64,000 bases of DNA from Amycolatopsis thermoflava N1165 (GTDB lineage: Bacteria > Actinomycetota > Actinomycetes > Mycobacteriales > Pseudonocardiaceae). The notes beneath the pieces were generated by a model. That model did no database searches. It saw nothing but the letters and a program-made list of their open reading frames with translations, and was not told the DNA's origin. The DNA is taken from the NCBI RefSeq assembly GCF_000473265.1, contig NZ_KI421511.1, positions 1,229,731 through 1,293,730 on the forward strand, given 5' to 3'. Shown in pieces: positions 1 to 9,576 of this stretch (position 1 is its first letter; every line of letters begins with the position of its first letter). Both the position numbers and the translations under genes were made by a program.

Positions 1-2
1 TG

Positions 3-551
3 CGCGGCGCGACCCTCGGTCTCATCGGGTACGGGGCGTCCGCGCGCGCCGTGGTTCCGCTGGCCCGCGCCTTCGGCATGACCGTCGTGTGCACCACCGG
101 CGTGCCCGCACACCTGCGGACCGACCCCGCGGTGCGGTTCGTGGACCTGCCCGAGCTCCTCGCCGTCGCCGACTACGTCTCGGTGCACACCTCACTCACC
201 GAACGAACCCGCGGCCTGCTGGGAGAAAAGGCTTTCCGGCGGATGAAACCCACGGCACTGCTCGTGAACACCGCCCGCGGGCCGATCGTCGACGAGGACG
301 CGCTCGCCAAGGCCGTGCGTGCCGGGGACATCGCGGGCGCCGCGCTCGACGTCGCGACCGAGGAGCCGCTGCCGCCGGACAGCCCATTGCGCGACGTCGA
401 CGGCATCGTCGTCTACTCCCACCTGGCCGGGCAGACCGCGCAGGCGCGGGCCGCCGCGGGACGCCAGGGGGCCGAGGAACTCGTGGCAGCGCTGCAGGGC
501 CGGCCGCGGTTCGCGGTGAACGCCGCCCTGACCACCGAAGGAAAGAAATGA
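3..551 (+). CDS. D-2-hydroxyacid dehydrogenase, NAD-binding C-terminal part (5' end outside window)
   Basis: The reading frame is already open at the window edge, so the N-terminal part is missing; about 182 residues are encoded. The first visible residues contain a Rossmann nucleotide loop (GLIGYGAS). The family triad follows: Arg in NTARG, Glu in ATEEP and His in SHLAG. The family reduces 2-oxo acids to D-2-hydroxy acids with NAD(P)H in the cytoplasm. Its stop overlaps the start of the AtuA-family gene (ATGA), so it belongs to that catabolic operon. The physiological substrate cannot be read from the sequence. Confidence 0.9.
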   Translation, partial: RGATLGLIGYGASARAVVPLARAFGMTVVCTTGVPAHLRTDPAVRFVDLPELLAVADYVSVHTSLTERTRGLLGEKAFRRMKPTALLVNTARGPIVDEDALAKAVRAGDIAGAALDVATEEPLPPDSPLRDVDGIVVYSHLAGQTAQARAAAGRQGAEELVAALQGRPRFAVNAALTTEGKK

Positions 552-1939
552 GGAACATGGGCACCGAACCGGTGAAGTCCGTCCGCGTCCTGACACCGAG
601 CGGCATGCTCGGCGCGGGCTGGGACCACGCCACGATCGAGCGCGGCATCGCGCTCGGCGCCGACGTGATCAGCATCGACGGCGGGTCCACGGATTCCGGC
701 CCGCACTACCTGGGGTCGGCGACGGCCAAGACGACGGCCAAGGCGGTGGCCCGCGATCTGCGCAGCCTGTTCACCGCCGCCGCGGAGGCGGGCATTCCCG
801 TGATCGTGGGCTCGTGCGGCACCAGCGGCACCGACCGCGGGGTGGACTGGGTGGCCGGGATCGCCGCCGAGGTGATGGCGGAGGAAGGGCTCGACCTGAC
901 GGTCGCGAAGATCTACAGCGAGCAGAACGCGGCCGATCTGAAGGAACACCTCAACGCCGGGCGGGTCCACCCGCTGCCGCCGCTGGGGGAGCTGCGGGCC
1001 GAAACCCTGGAAAGCTGCACCCACATCGTCGGTGCGATGGGACACGAGCCGATCGTCGCGGCGCTGCGGGCGGGCGCCCAGGTCGTGCTCGCCGGCCGCG
1101 CCACCGACACGGCCGTGGCGGCCGCCTACCCGCTCATGATGGGCATGCCGGCCGGACCCACCTGGCACGCCGCCAAGATCGTCGAGTGCGGCGGGCAGTG
1201 CACCACCAACCCGCGTGCGGGCGGGGTCCTGGCCACCATCGACGCCGACGGCTTCACGATCGAGCCGCTGGATCCCACGGTTTCGTGCACGCCGATCACG
1301 GTGGCCGCCCACATGCTGTACGAGACGGTGAACCCGTTCGAGATGCGCGAACCCGACGGCACCCTCGACGTCCGGGACGCGCGCTACACCGCGCTCGACG
1401 ACCGGATTGTCCGGGTCGAGGGGTCGAAGTTCCACGTCGCCGGGCAGTACACGATCAAGCTGGAGGGCGCCCGGGTCACCGGCTACGAAACCATGTCGTT
1501 CGCGGCGATCCGGGATCCGCTGATCCTGGCCGACGTCGACGCCTGGGCCGAGCTGATGCGCACGATGATCCGGCAGCGGGTCGGCCAGACGCTCGGGCTT
1601 GCGGACGGCGAGTACGCCTTCGACCTGCGCCTCTACGGGCACAACGCGGTGCTGGACGACCTCGAACCGGAGAGCGGGCCGCCGCGCGAGGTGGGCGTGA
1701 TGCTGCTGGTCAACGCGCCCGACCAGGCGACCGCCACGGCGGTGGCGAAGGTCGCCAACCCGTTGATGCTGCACCTGCCCGCGCCCGGGATGGACTACCT
1801 GCCCAGCTTCGCGTTCGCGTCCTCGCCCGCCGAGGTCGAGCGCGGCGCGGCGTACGAGTTCGTGCTCAACCACGTCGTGGACTGCGACGACCCGCTGAGC
1901 CTGTTCCGCATCGAACTGGGGGAGAACACCCGTGCCTGA
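548..1939 (+). CDS. AtuA/DUF1446 family protein
   Basis: This 463-residue protein matches the acyclic terpene utilisation AtuA (DUF1446) family, with an N-terminal glycine-rich segment (SGMLGAGWD, DGGSTDSGP) and the GSCGTSGTDRG stretch near residues 80-95. The molecular reaction of the family is not established; members sit in degradation operons for terpenoid or hydroxy-acid substrates. The ATG at 548 follows a GAAGGA ribosome site by about 6 bases and overlaps the upstream stop, so translation is probably coupled. The next gene, DUF4387, is a usual partner. I infer a two-protein functional unit in organic acid catabolism. Confidence 0.85.
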   Translation: MRNMGTEPVKSVRVLTPSGMLGAGWDHATIERGIALGADVISIDGGSTDSGPHYLGSATAKTTAKAVARDLRSLFTAAAEAGIPVIVGSCGTSGTDRGVDWVAGIAAEVMAEEGLDLTVAKIYSEQNAADLKEHLNAGRVHPLPPLGELRAETLESCTHIVGAMGHEPIVAALRAGAQVVLAGRATDTAVAAAYPLMMGMPAGPTWHAAKIVECGGQCTTNPRAGGVLATIDADGFTIEPLDPTVSCTPITVAAHMLYETVNPFEMREPDGTLDVRDARYTALDDRIVRVEGSKFHVAGQYTIKLEGARVTGYETMSFAAIRDPLILADVDAWAELMRTMIRQRVGQTLGLADGEYAFDLRLYGHNAVLDDLEPESGPPREVGVMLLVNAPDQATATAVAKVANPLMLHLPAPGMDYLPSFAFASSPAEVERGAAYEFVLNHVVDCDDPLSLFRIELGENTRA

Positions 1940-2258
1940 CACCACTCTCGCCGACCTCGCCCACGAAGTGCGGTCCAAGAACGCCGGCCCGTTCTGGGTC
2001 ACCATGGAGGTCTTCCTGCGCGACGCCGAGGGCTACCGGATCGCCGCCGACGAGTCCTTCCTCAACGAGCGGGTGATCGCGGAGCTGTACCGGGTCGAGG
2101 AGAGCACCGTCCAGGTGTTCCGCATCCCCTCGCTGAACGTCGTGAAGATCTCCTTCCCGCGCCCGGTCAGCCAGGGCTCGCTGCGGGACCGCGACATGCA
2201 CGCGGGCCAGCACCACGTCCCGCTGGCCCGCCTGCCGGTCCGGCGCGATGATCGCTGA
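1932..2258 (+). CDS. DUF4387 family protein, partner of AtuA-like protein
   Basis: A 108-residue protein with the DUF4387 hallmarks: SKNAGPF near the N-terminus, the region IPSLNVVKISFPRP in the middle, and an HAGQHHVPL-like tail. The GTG start at 1932 lies inside the end of the AtuA-like gene (8-base overlap), implying coupled translation. DUF4387 proteins are nearly always encoded next to, or fused with, AtuA/DUF1446 proteins and probably form a complex with them. No catalytic residues are recognised, so its role is inferred from context only. Confidence 0.85.
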   Translation: MPDTTLADLAHEVRSKNAGPFWVTMEVFLRDAEGYRIAADESFLNERVIAELYRVEESTVQVFRIPSLNVVKISFPRPVSQGSLRDRDMHAGQHHVPLARLPVRRDDR

Positions 2259-2717
2259 CGACCTCGGCGCCTTCCACGCCGAGCCCAGCCGGGCCGCCCG
2301 CCGGCTCGCGCGGGCCCTCCCGCCGGGACCGTCCACAGTGCTCGGCGCGACGGACACCACCACGGCGGACGTCGCCGCGTTCGTGAACGGCACCATGGTG
2401 CGGCACCCGGACTTCAACGACGGCTACCTCGGCCTGGAGCCCCCGGGCACCCGAGCGACAACATCCCGGCCCGTCCACCTCGCCTCCGGCGAGCGGCTCG
2501 TCCGCGAGGTCCACGACGCCCCCGCCGGCACGGCACGCCGATGACCGACGCGCAGTTCGAGGAGAAGTTCCTGGCTCTGGTGGAACCCCTGGCCACGGCC
2601 GCGTGGTGCCGTCGCATGCTCGACGCGATCTGGCACGTCGAATCGGCCCCGTCCGTCATCGCGCTCACCCAAGCGCTCGTCCTCGTCCGGCCGCCGTCCA
2701 CAAGGGAGATTCCGTGA
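2248..2717 (+). pseudogene. MmgE/PrpD family protein, internally deleted remnant
   Basis: Two short frames carry the two ends of a MmgE/PrpD (2-methylcitrate dehydratase-like) protein. Frame 2248-2544 has the N-terminal signature FVNGTMVRHPDFNDGY. Frame 2541-2717 begins MTDAQFEEKF, the usual C-terminal helix of the family. A functional member is about 450 residues, so roughly 300 central residues are missing, and the two ends lie in different frames joined at about 2541. The remnant overlaps the DUF4387 stop and lies where an intact MmgE/PrpD gene is often found in such operons. I regard it as dead. Confidence 0.75.
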
Positions 2718-3520
2718 TCCGTGTCGAAGACCTGCCCGCCACGCACCCCGGCCGCCGGTTGCTGACCGGCCGCACCCCGTTCTTCGCCGCGCCCACCGAG
2801 CCGCGCTGCAGCTACTGCGCCTACGTGCCGCGGACCTGGACGCCCGGGGCGCGGATGCCGGTGCTGGTGGCCGTGCACGGCACCGGGCGCAACGTCGGCG
2901 CGTTGCGTGAGGGGCTGATCCCGTTCGCCGACCGGCACGACGTCATCGTCGTGACGCCGCTGTTCCCGGCCGGCATCGGCGATCCCGACGACGTGCACAA
3001 CTACAAGACCCTCGACGCCTTCGGCATCCGGTTCGACCTGGTGCTGCTGGAGATCCTGGACCAGGTCCGTGAGCGGTGGAACGCGCGGGTGGGCACCGTG
3101 ATGCTGTGCGGGCACTCCGGCGGCGGCCAGTTCGCCCACCGGTTCCTCTACCTCCACCCGGAGCGGGTCGAGGCCGTCGCGGTGAGCGCGCCGGGCAGCG
3201 TGACCGTGCTCGACCCCACGCGCGCCTGGCCGGACGGCACCGGCGACACCCAGTCCCGGTTCGGGTCCACTGTGGATCCCACCGCGGTGGCGGGGGTGCC
3301 GGTGCTGCTGGTGATCGGCGCCGACGACGACGGCCGCGCCGACCTGGCCGCGATGGGCGAACCCGGCCGCAGCCGGCCCGCCGAGCTGGCCCGCCTCGCC
3401 GCGAGCCTGCGGGCACACGGCGCTGCGGTGCGGACGGCCGAGGTGCCCGGGGTGGGCCACAGCGCCGCCGGGACGCAACCGTCGATCACCGCCTTCTTCG
3501 ACGACCTCCTGGCCGGCTGA
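2714..3520 (+). CDS. alpha/beta hydrolase
   Basis: A 268-residue cytoplasmic alpha/beta hydrolase. The nucleophile elbow GHSGGG places the catalytic Ser at residue 135, an HGTGRN oxyanion segment lies near residue 55, and the likely catalytic His is in GVGHSAAG near the C-terminus. The GTG at 2714 is preceded by AGGGAG and overlaps the end of the broken MmgE/PrpD frame (GTGA). Earlier in-frame starts exist but would add unrelated residues. The location at the end of the AtuA/DUF4387 operon suggests hydrolysis of an ester or related intermediate in that pathway; substrate unknown. Confidence 0.85.
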   Translation: MIRVEDLPATHPGRRLLTGRTPFFAAPTEPRCSYCAYVPRTWTPGARMPVLVAVHGTGRNVGALREGLIPFADRHDVIVVTPLFPAGIGDPDDVHNYKTLDAFGIRFDLVLLEILDQVRERWNARVGTVMLCGHSGGGQFAHRFLYLHPERVEAVAVSAPGSVTVLDPTRAWPDGTGDTQSRFGSTVDPTAVAGVPVLLVIGADDDGRADLAAMGEPGRSRPAELARLAASLRAHGAAVRTAEVPGVGHSAAGTQPSITAFFDDLLAG

Positions 3521-3529
3521 GGGCGCCGC

Positions 3530-4783
3530 TCACAGGTCGGCCATCGCCGAGGTCGGGGACTCGATCGCGTCGGCGACGTAGCGGAGGAACCCGCCCGCGG
3601 TGCCGCCGTCGCACACCCGATGATCGAACACCAGGGACAGCTGCACGATCTGCCGCGCGACGACCTCACCGCCGACGACCCACGGCCGCGGGATGATGCG
3701 GCCCATCCCGAGGATCGCGACCTCGGGATGGTTGATGATCGCCGCGCTGCCGTCGACGCCGAGCACCCCGTAGTTGTTGAGCGTGAACGAGCTGGAGCTG
3801 AGCTCGGCCGCGGTGGCGGTGCCCGCGCGGGCCGCCGCGGTGAGCCTGCGGATCTCGGCCTCCAGGCCGCGCATGCCGAGCCGGTGGGCGCCGGTGATCG
3901 CCGGGACGACGAGGCCGCGGTCGGTCTGCGCGGCGAGGCCGAGGTTGACGCCGTCGAGGTGGGTGATCTCCCCGCGCCGGGTGTCCACGCGGGCGTTGAG
4001 CTCGGGGAACCGGGCCAGGCCGGCGATCACGAAGCGGGCGACCATGGCGAGGATGCCCGGCGCCTGCCCGGTTTCCGCGAGCTGGGCCCGCAGGTCGAGC
4101 AGCGCCGTCGCGTCGACGTCCACCCAGGTGGTGGCCTCCGGGATCTCCGCGCGGCTGCGGGTGAGGGTCTCGGCGACCGCCTTGCGCAGGCCCGTCAGCG
4201 GCACCCGGGTCCGGATCGGCAGCCCGGTCCGCGCGTCCACGTCGCCTGCCGCCTGCTCTTCCGGGACGGCTGCCGCCTCCACGTCCCGGCGGGTGATCAG
4301 GCCGTCCGGCCCGCTGCCGGTGAGCGCTTCCAGATCGACGCCGGTGCGGCGGGCGAGCTGGCGGACGATCGGCGACACCACGGCCGGCCGGTCCCCGTCG
4401 CGCCGTGGCGACGCCGCAGCCTTCGTGGCCGCGCGACGCCGGCGTCGGGACGGCGCGGCGTCGGTGGTGCCGTAGCCGATCAGGACGTTGCCGGACCCGG
4501 CTCGCTCTTCCTCCACATAGGCGTTCGCCGCGCCCGCGTCTGTGCTGGGAGCGACCGAGATCAGCGGCTCGCCGACGGCGAGGGTGGCGCCCTCCTCGCC
4601 GTGCAGCGCGGCGACCACGCCCGCGTAAGGGGAGGGCACCTCGACCGCGGCCTTGGCCGTTTCGACCTCGGCGACGGGGGCGTCGACGGCGACCGGGTCG
4701 CCGACCTTGACCAGCCAGCGCACGAGCTCCGCTTCGGTGAGACCCTCGCCGAGGTCGGGCAGGGTGAAGACCTGCACGCTCAC
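3530..4783 (-). CDS. bkdC: 2-oxoacid dehydrogenase E2 component (dihydrolipoyllysine acyltransferase), branched-chain type
   Basis: A 417-residue E2 with one lipoyl domain (residues 3-80, lipoylated Lys 44 in ETAKA), a peripheral-subunit-binding domain (about 135-172, VSPIVRQLARRTGVD) and a C-terminal acyltransferase domain whose active motif DHRVCDG has His 388 and Asp 392. It transfers acyl groups from E1 to CoA. The start is the GTG at 4783, which overlaps the E1beta stop (GTGA); the longer in-frame ATG lacks support. Operon order E1alpha-E1beta-E2 and the neighbouring Lrp regulator favour branched-chain oxoacids over pyruvate, but this is inference. No E3 gene is present here. Confidence 0.9.
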   Translation of the reverse strand: MSVQVFTLPDLGEGLTEAELVRWLVKVGDPVAVDAPVAEVETAKAAVEVPSPYAGVVAALHGEEGATLAVGEPLISVAPSTDAGAANAYVEEERAGSGNVLIGYGTTDAAPSRRRRRAATKAAASPRRDGDRPAVVSPIVRQLARRTGVDLEALTGSGPDGLITRRDVEAAAVPEEQAAGDVDARTGLPIRTRVPLTGLRKAVAETLTRSRAEIPEATTWVDVDATALLDLRAQLAETGQAPGILAMVARFVIAGLARFPELNARVDTRRGEITHLDGVNLGLAAQTDRGLVVPAITGAHRLGMRGLEAEIRRLTAAARAGTATAAELSSSSFTLNNYGVLGVDGSAAIINHPEVAILGMGRIIPRPWVVGGEVVARQIVQLSLVFDHRVCDGGTAGGFLRYVADAIESPTSAMADL

Positions 4784-5781
4784 GCGGTCACCTCCCAGGA
4801 GTCCTGCCACTGCAGGGTGTCGACGGCGTCGAGGATCCGGTCGGTGCCGGGCAGGAAGTGGTGCTCCAGCTTCGGCGCCGGGTAGGGCACGTCGAACCCG
4901 GTCACCCGGCGCACCGGGGCCTCCAGGTGGTGGAAGCAGCGCTCGGACACGCGGGCGGCGATTTCCGAGGCCACGGACGCGAAGCCGGGCGCCTCGGCGA
5001 TCACGACGGCGCGCCCGGTCCGGCGGACCTCGGCGCAGACGGTGTCGTCGTCGAACGGGACGATCGAGCGCAGGTCGACCACGCCCAGGTCGCGGCCCTC
5101 GGTGGCGGCCTGCTCGGCCGCGGCGAGCGCGACGGGCACCGACGGGCCGTAGGCGATCAGGGTGGCGTCCCGGCCGGGTTTGCGGACGATCGCCCGCCCG
5201 ATCGGCGGGACGGCCTCGGCGACGTCGACCTCTTCCTTGGCGAAGTAACGCTTCTTGGGTTCGAGGAACACCACCGGGTCGGGGCTGTCGATCGCCGCGC
5301 GCAGCAGGCCGTAGGCGTCGGCGTTGGTGGCCGGGGTGACGACGGTCAGGCCGGGGGTGTGGGCGTAGTAGGCCTCGGAGGAGTCGCAGTGGTGCTCCAC
5401 CCCGCCGATGCCGCCGGCGTAGGGGATGCGGATGACCATCGGCAGCCGCAGGCGCCCGCGCGTGCGGTTGCCCAGTTTGGCCACGTGGCTGGCGATCTGC
5501 TCGAACGCGGGGTAGGCGAACGCGTCGAACTGCATCTCCACCACCGGGCGCATCCCGTTCATCGCCATCCCGACGGCCAGGCCGACAATGCCGGACTCGG
5601 CGAGCGGGGTGTCGAAGCAGCGGGCCTCGCCGAAGTCGCGGTGCAGGCCGTCGGTCACGCGGAACACCCCGCCGAGCTGCCCGACGTCCTCGCCGAAGAC
5701 CACGACCTGGTCGTCGGCGGTCATGGCGTCGCGCAGGGCGGTGTTGATCGCCTGGGCCATGGTCATCTTGGCCGGCGGCAT
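4780..5781 (-). CDS. bkdB: 2-oxoacid dehydrogenase E1 beta subunit
   Basis: A 333-residue transketolase-type beta subunit of the thiamine-diphosphate E1 enzyme. Family motifs are FGEDVG near residue 30, TPLAESGIVG near 60, FDAFAYPAFEQI near 86 and the GGIGGVEHH segment. The C-terminal domain carries DLRSIVPFD and EAPGFASVASE. Its ATG overlaps the E1alpha stop by one base (TGATG) and its stop overlaps the E2 start, so all three subunits are translationally linked. With E1alpha it decarboxylates the 2-oxoacid and acylates the lipoyl arm of E2. Confidence 0.92.
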   Translation of the reverse strand: MPPAKMTMAQAINTALRDAMTADDQVVVFGEDVGQLGGVFRVTDGLHRDFGEARCFDTPLAESGIVGLAVGMAMNGMRPVVEMQFDAFAYPAFEQIASHVAKLGNRTRGRLRLPMVIRIPYAGGIGGVEHHCDSSEAYYAHTPGLTVVTPATNADAYGLLRAAIDSPDPVVFLEPKKRYFAKEEVDVAEAVPPIGRAIVRKPGRDATLIAYGPSVPVALAAAEQAATEGRDLGVVDLRSIVPFDDDTVCAEVRRTGRAVVIAEAPGFASVASEIAARVSERCFHHLEAPVRRVTGFDVPYPAPKLEHHFLPGTDRILDAVDTLQWQDSWEVTA

Positions 5782-6869
5782 CAGGCCTCCTCGTAGTCGA
5801 GCTCGGCGCGCAGGGCGGCGCGCTGCTCGGCCAGTTGCGGGGTGGGCGTCGCGTAGACGTGGGCGAACAGCTCTTCCGGGTCCACCGGGGTCTCGGCCCC
5901 GAGCCCGGCTCGGACGTGCGCCGCCATCTCCTCGGCCGCGGCGGCGAACTCGGCCTCGCGTTCCTCGTCGAGCGCGCCGGTTTCCGCCAGGTGCGTGCGC
6001 AGGCGGGTCAGCGGGTCGCGTTGGACCCACCCGGCGACTTCGTCGTCGGTGCGGTAGCGGGCGGCGTCGTCGGCGTTGGTGTGGGCGTCCATGCGGTAGG
6101 TGTCGGCTTCGACGAGCGTCGGCCCGCCACCGGCACGGGCGCGGGCGACCGCCTCGCCGAGCACCACGGTGAGGGCGGCGAAGTCGTTGCCGTCGACCAG
6201 GACACCGGGCATGCCGTAGCCGACCGCCTTGGCCGCCAGCGACGGCGCCACCGACTGGCGGGCCAGCGGCACGGAGATCGCGTACTTGTTGTTCTGCACG
6301 AAGAACACCACCGGCGCGCGGAAGACGGCGGCGAAGTTGCAGGCCTCGTGGAAGTCGCCCTCGCTGGTCGCGCCGTCCCCGCACAGCGCCATCACCACGG
6401 TGTCCTCGCCGTTGAGCCGGGCCGCGTGCGCGACGCCGACGGCGTGCAGCAGTTGGGTCGCGAGCGGGGTGGCCTGCGGGGCGACGCGATGGGCCACCGG
6501 GTCGTAGCCGCAGTGCCAGTCGCCGCGCAGCATGGTCAGCACCTCGACCGGGTCCACGCCGCGGGCGGCGACCGCCGCGGTGTCGCGGTAGGTCGGGAAC
6601 AGCCAGTCGCCCTCGGCGAGCACCTGGGCGCAGGCGACCTGGCAGGCCTCCTGGCCCCGCGAGGACGGGTACACCGCGAGCCGTCCCTGCCGGACCAGCG
6701 CGCCGGCCTGCTCGTTCAGGCGGCGGGCCAGGAGCAGCCCGCGGTACCCGGCGACGAGCGCGGCCACGGGCGGCAACGGGTGCTCGCCGACGTGCGCGCC
6801 GCGCTCGTCGATCAGCCGGACCGGGGCGGCCGCCTCGTCCGGAACTTGTGTGGCGGCGATGGACGACAT
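5781..6869 (-). CDS. bkdA: 2-oxoacid dehydrogenase E1 alpha subunit
   Basis: A 362-residue E1 alpha subunit. The thiamine diphosphate motif runs from GDG at residues 164-166 to NN at 193-194, the normal spacing. YPSSRGQEA near residue 67 and the DAHTN segment are also typical. It is the first gene of a three-gene operon for a branched-chain-type oxoacid dehydrogenase complex, which in actinomycetes supplies acyl-CoA starters for branched fatty acids and degrades Val/Leu/Ile. The divergent Lrp/AsnC gene 130 bases upstream is the likely regulator. Substrate preference cannot be proven from sequence. Confidence 0.92.
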   Translation of the reverse strand: MSSIAATQVPDEAAAPVRLIDERGAHVGEHPLPPVAALVAGYRGLLLARRLNEQAGALVRQGRLAVYPSSRGQEACQVACAQVLAEGDWLFPTYRDTAAVAARGVDPVEVLTMLRGDWHCGYDPVAHRVAPQATPLATQLLHAVGVAHAARLNGEDTVVMALCGDGATSEGDFHEACNFAAVFRAPVVFFVQNNKYAISVPLARQSVAPSLAAKAVGYGMPGVLVDGNDFAALTVVLGEAVARARAGGGPTLVEADTYRMDAHTNADDAARYRTDDEVAGWVQRDPLTRLRTHLAETGALDEEREAEFAAAAEEMAAHVRAGLGAETPVDPEELFAHVYATPTPQLAEQRAALRAELDYEEA

Positions 6870-7001
6870 GACAGGATGGTCCCGTCAGCGTGCGCAGTTT
6901 GACCAGAGACACGGGAAGAGTCGAGACGATCGGCCTTCTTCGGTGCGGAATCGGATCGGTTCTCTCCGGGAGGGCGGTCTCGGCGCCGGGAAGTGAGACG
7001 G
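6870..7001. promoter_or_regulatory. Divergent promoter region between E1alpha and Lrp/AsnC gene
   Basis: This 132-base space separates two divergently transcribed genes and must carry both promoters. TCCCGT (near 6890) and ACGGGA (near 6911) form a spaced inverted pair that could take part in Lrp-type binding. I do not recognise convincing -35/-10 pairs. Lrp/AsnC proteins commonly control the adjacent divergent operon in response to amino acids, which supports autoregulation and bkd control from here. Confidence 0.4.
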
Positions 7002-7436
7002 ATGGACACCCTGGACGACGTCGACCGCCGGATCGTCGCCGAGCTGCGCGCCGACGGGCGGCTGTCGGTGCGCGCCCTCGCCGAGCGGGTGCGGATCTCG
7101 CGCGCGAACGCCTACGCCCGCCTGGACCGCCTCACCGCGCGCGGAGTCATCACCGGGTTCACCGCCACCGTGGACCCGGTGAAGATCGGGTTGACCACCT
7201 CGGCGTACGTGAGCCTCACCGTGCGGCAGAACGGCTGGCGGGACCTCAAGGAGCGGCTGCGCACCATCCCGGAGGTCCGGCACATGGCCCTCACCGGCGG
7301 TGAGTTCGACGTGATGCTGCTGGTGCGCGCCGCGGACAACGATGCGCTGCGCCGCGTCGTGCTCGAGCAACTGCAGGCGATACCCGAGGTGCTCGGCACC
7401 CGCACGTTCCTGATCTTCGAGGACTCGGCGAACTGA
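7002..7436 (+). CDS. Lrp/AsnC family transcriptional regulator
   Basis: A 144-residue Lrp/AsnC protein with an N-terminal helix-turn-helix (DDVDRRIVAELRADGR, then VRISRANAYARL) and a C-terminal RAM effector-binding domain (about residues 65-140, including GEFDVMLLVRA). ATG 7002 is chosen over GTG 6993 because GGGAAGTGAG sits at ribosome-site distance before it. It is divergent from the E1alpha-E1beta-E2 operon and probably regulates it in response to branched-chain amino acids or their oxoacids, like Pseudomonas BkdR. The ligand is inferred. Confidence 0.9.
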   Translation: MDTLDDVDRRIVAELRADGRLSVRALAERVRISRANAYARLDRLTARGVITGFTATVDPVKIGLTTSAYVSLTVRQNGWRDLKERLRTIPEVRHMALTGGEFDVMLLVRAADNDALRRVVLEQLQAIPEVLGTRTFLIFEDSAN

Positions 7437-7476
7437 CCCAGTAGGCTTCCCCGGAGAGCCCGTAGTCCTCCCCGCC

Positions 7477-7492
7477 GGGGTCTTTCGGCCCC
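7477..7492. promoter_or_regulatory. DosR/DevR-like box upstream of the DosS-like kinase
   Basis: The 16-mer GGGGTCTTTCGGCCCC closely resembles the mycobacterial DosR box (GGGACTTTCGGCCC type). It is an imperfect inverted repeat ending 23 bases before the kinase start. Related 16-mers lie at 9336, 12056 and 14597, all within the same stress island. Confidence 0.6.
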
Positions 7493-7509
7493 GCTGCCGT
7501 GCGCGTTGA

Positions 7510-9246
<1,737 letters not shown>

Positions 9247-9335
9247 CCGCGCCGGGCCTGCGGTTCGTCACGGCCGCCACGACCCCGGCGGGCCCGCTCC
9301 GGTCGCGCGGGAAAGAGCCGAAGTGCCCCGCGGCC

Positions 9336-9351
9336 GGGGCCCGTCTGCCCT
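9336..9351. promoter_or_regulatory. DosR/DevR-like box upstream of USP remnant and nitroreductase
   Basis: GGGGCCCGTCTGCCCT matches the box at 14597 at 13 of 16 positions. It lies 35 bases before the small USP remnant at 9386 and about 225 bases before the Acg-type nitroreductase, in the only long intergenic space of the island. It is weaker than the 7477 and 14597 sites. Confidence 0.4.
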
Positions 9352-9385
9352 GCCCGCCGCGGCACCGGCCGGTCAGGATCGGGTC

Positions 9386-9556
9386 ATGGCCGGATCGATC
9401 GAACCAGCGGTTGTCGCCGCTGTGGACGGCTCGCCCGCGGCGCTGAACGCCGCGGTGGGCGACGCGCGGGGCGTCGCTGCGGCATCTGCCCGCTCCGGTT
9501 CGGGCAGCCAGGCCCTGCTCCGCCACTGCCCGTGCCCGGTCGCCGCGGTCCGCTGA
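9386..9556 (+). pseudogene. Universal stress protein remnant (both termini kept, centre lost)
   Basis: A 56-codon frame starts like a UspA domain (AAVDGSPAALNAAV) and ends like the C-terminal end of one (GSQALLRHCPCPVAAVR), but about 85 central residues including most of the nucleotide loop are absent. Intact single-domain USPs are about 140 residues. It could be translated as a micro-protein, yet the missing core makes folding as a USP unlikely. It fills the otherwise gene-free 9247-9576 gap between the kinase and the nitroreductase. Confidence 0.65.
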
Positions 9557-9576
9557 GAACTTCCGGAGGAAATGAC

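Noticed and set aside
413-2005. Minus-strand open frame of 530 codons opposite the AtuA-like gene
   Set aside because: The plus-strand gene has clear homology, ribosome site and coupling; the minus frame is Arg/Gly/His-rich with no motif.
3530-6869. Annotation as pyruvate dehydrogenase (aceE-like) complex
   Set aside because: Separate E1alpha and E1beta subunits, a divergent Lrp/AsnC gene and the lack of an E3 fit branched-chain-type complexes. A pyruvate preference cannot be excluded, but aceE-type homodimeric E1 is excluded.
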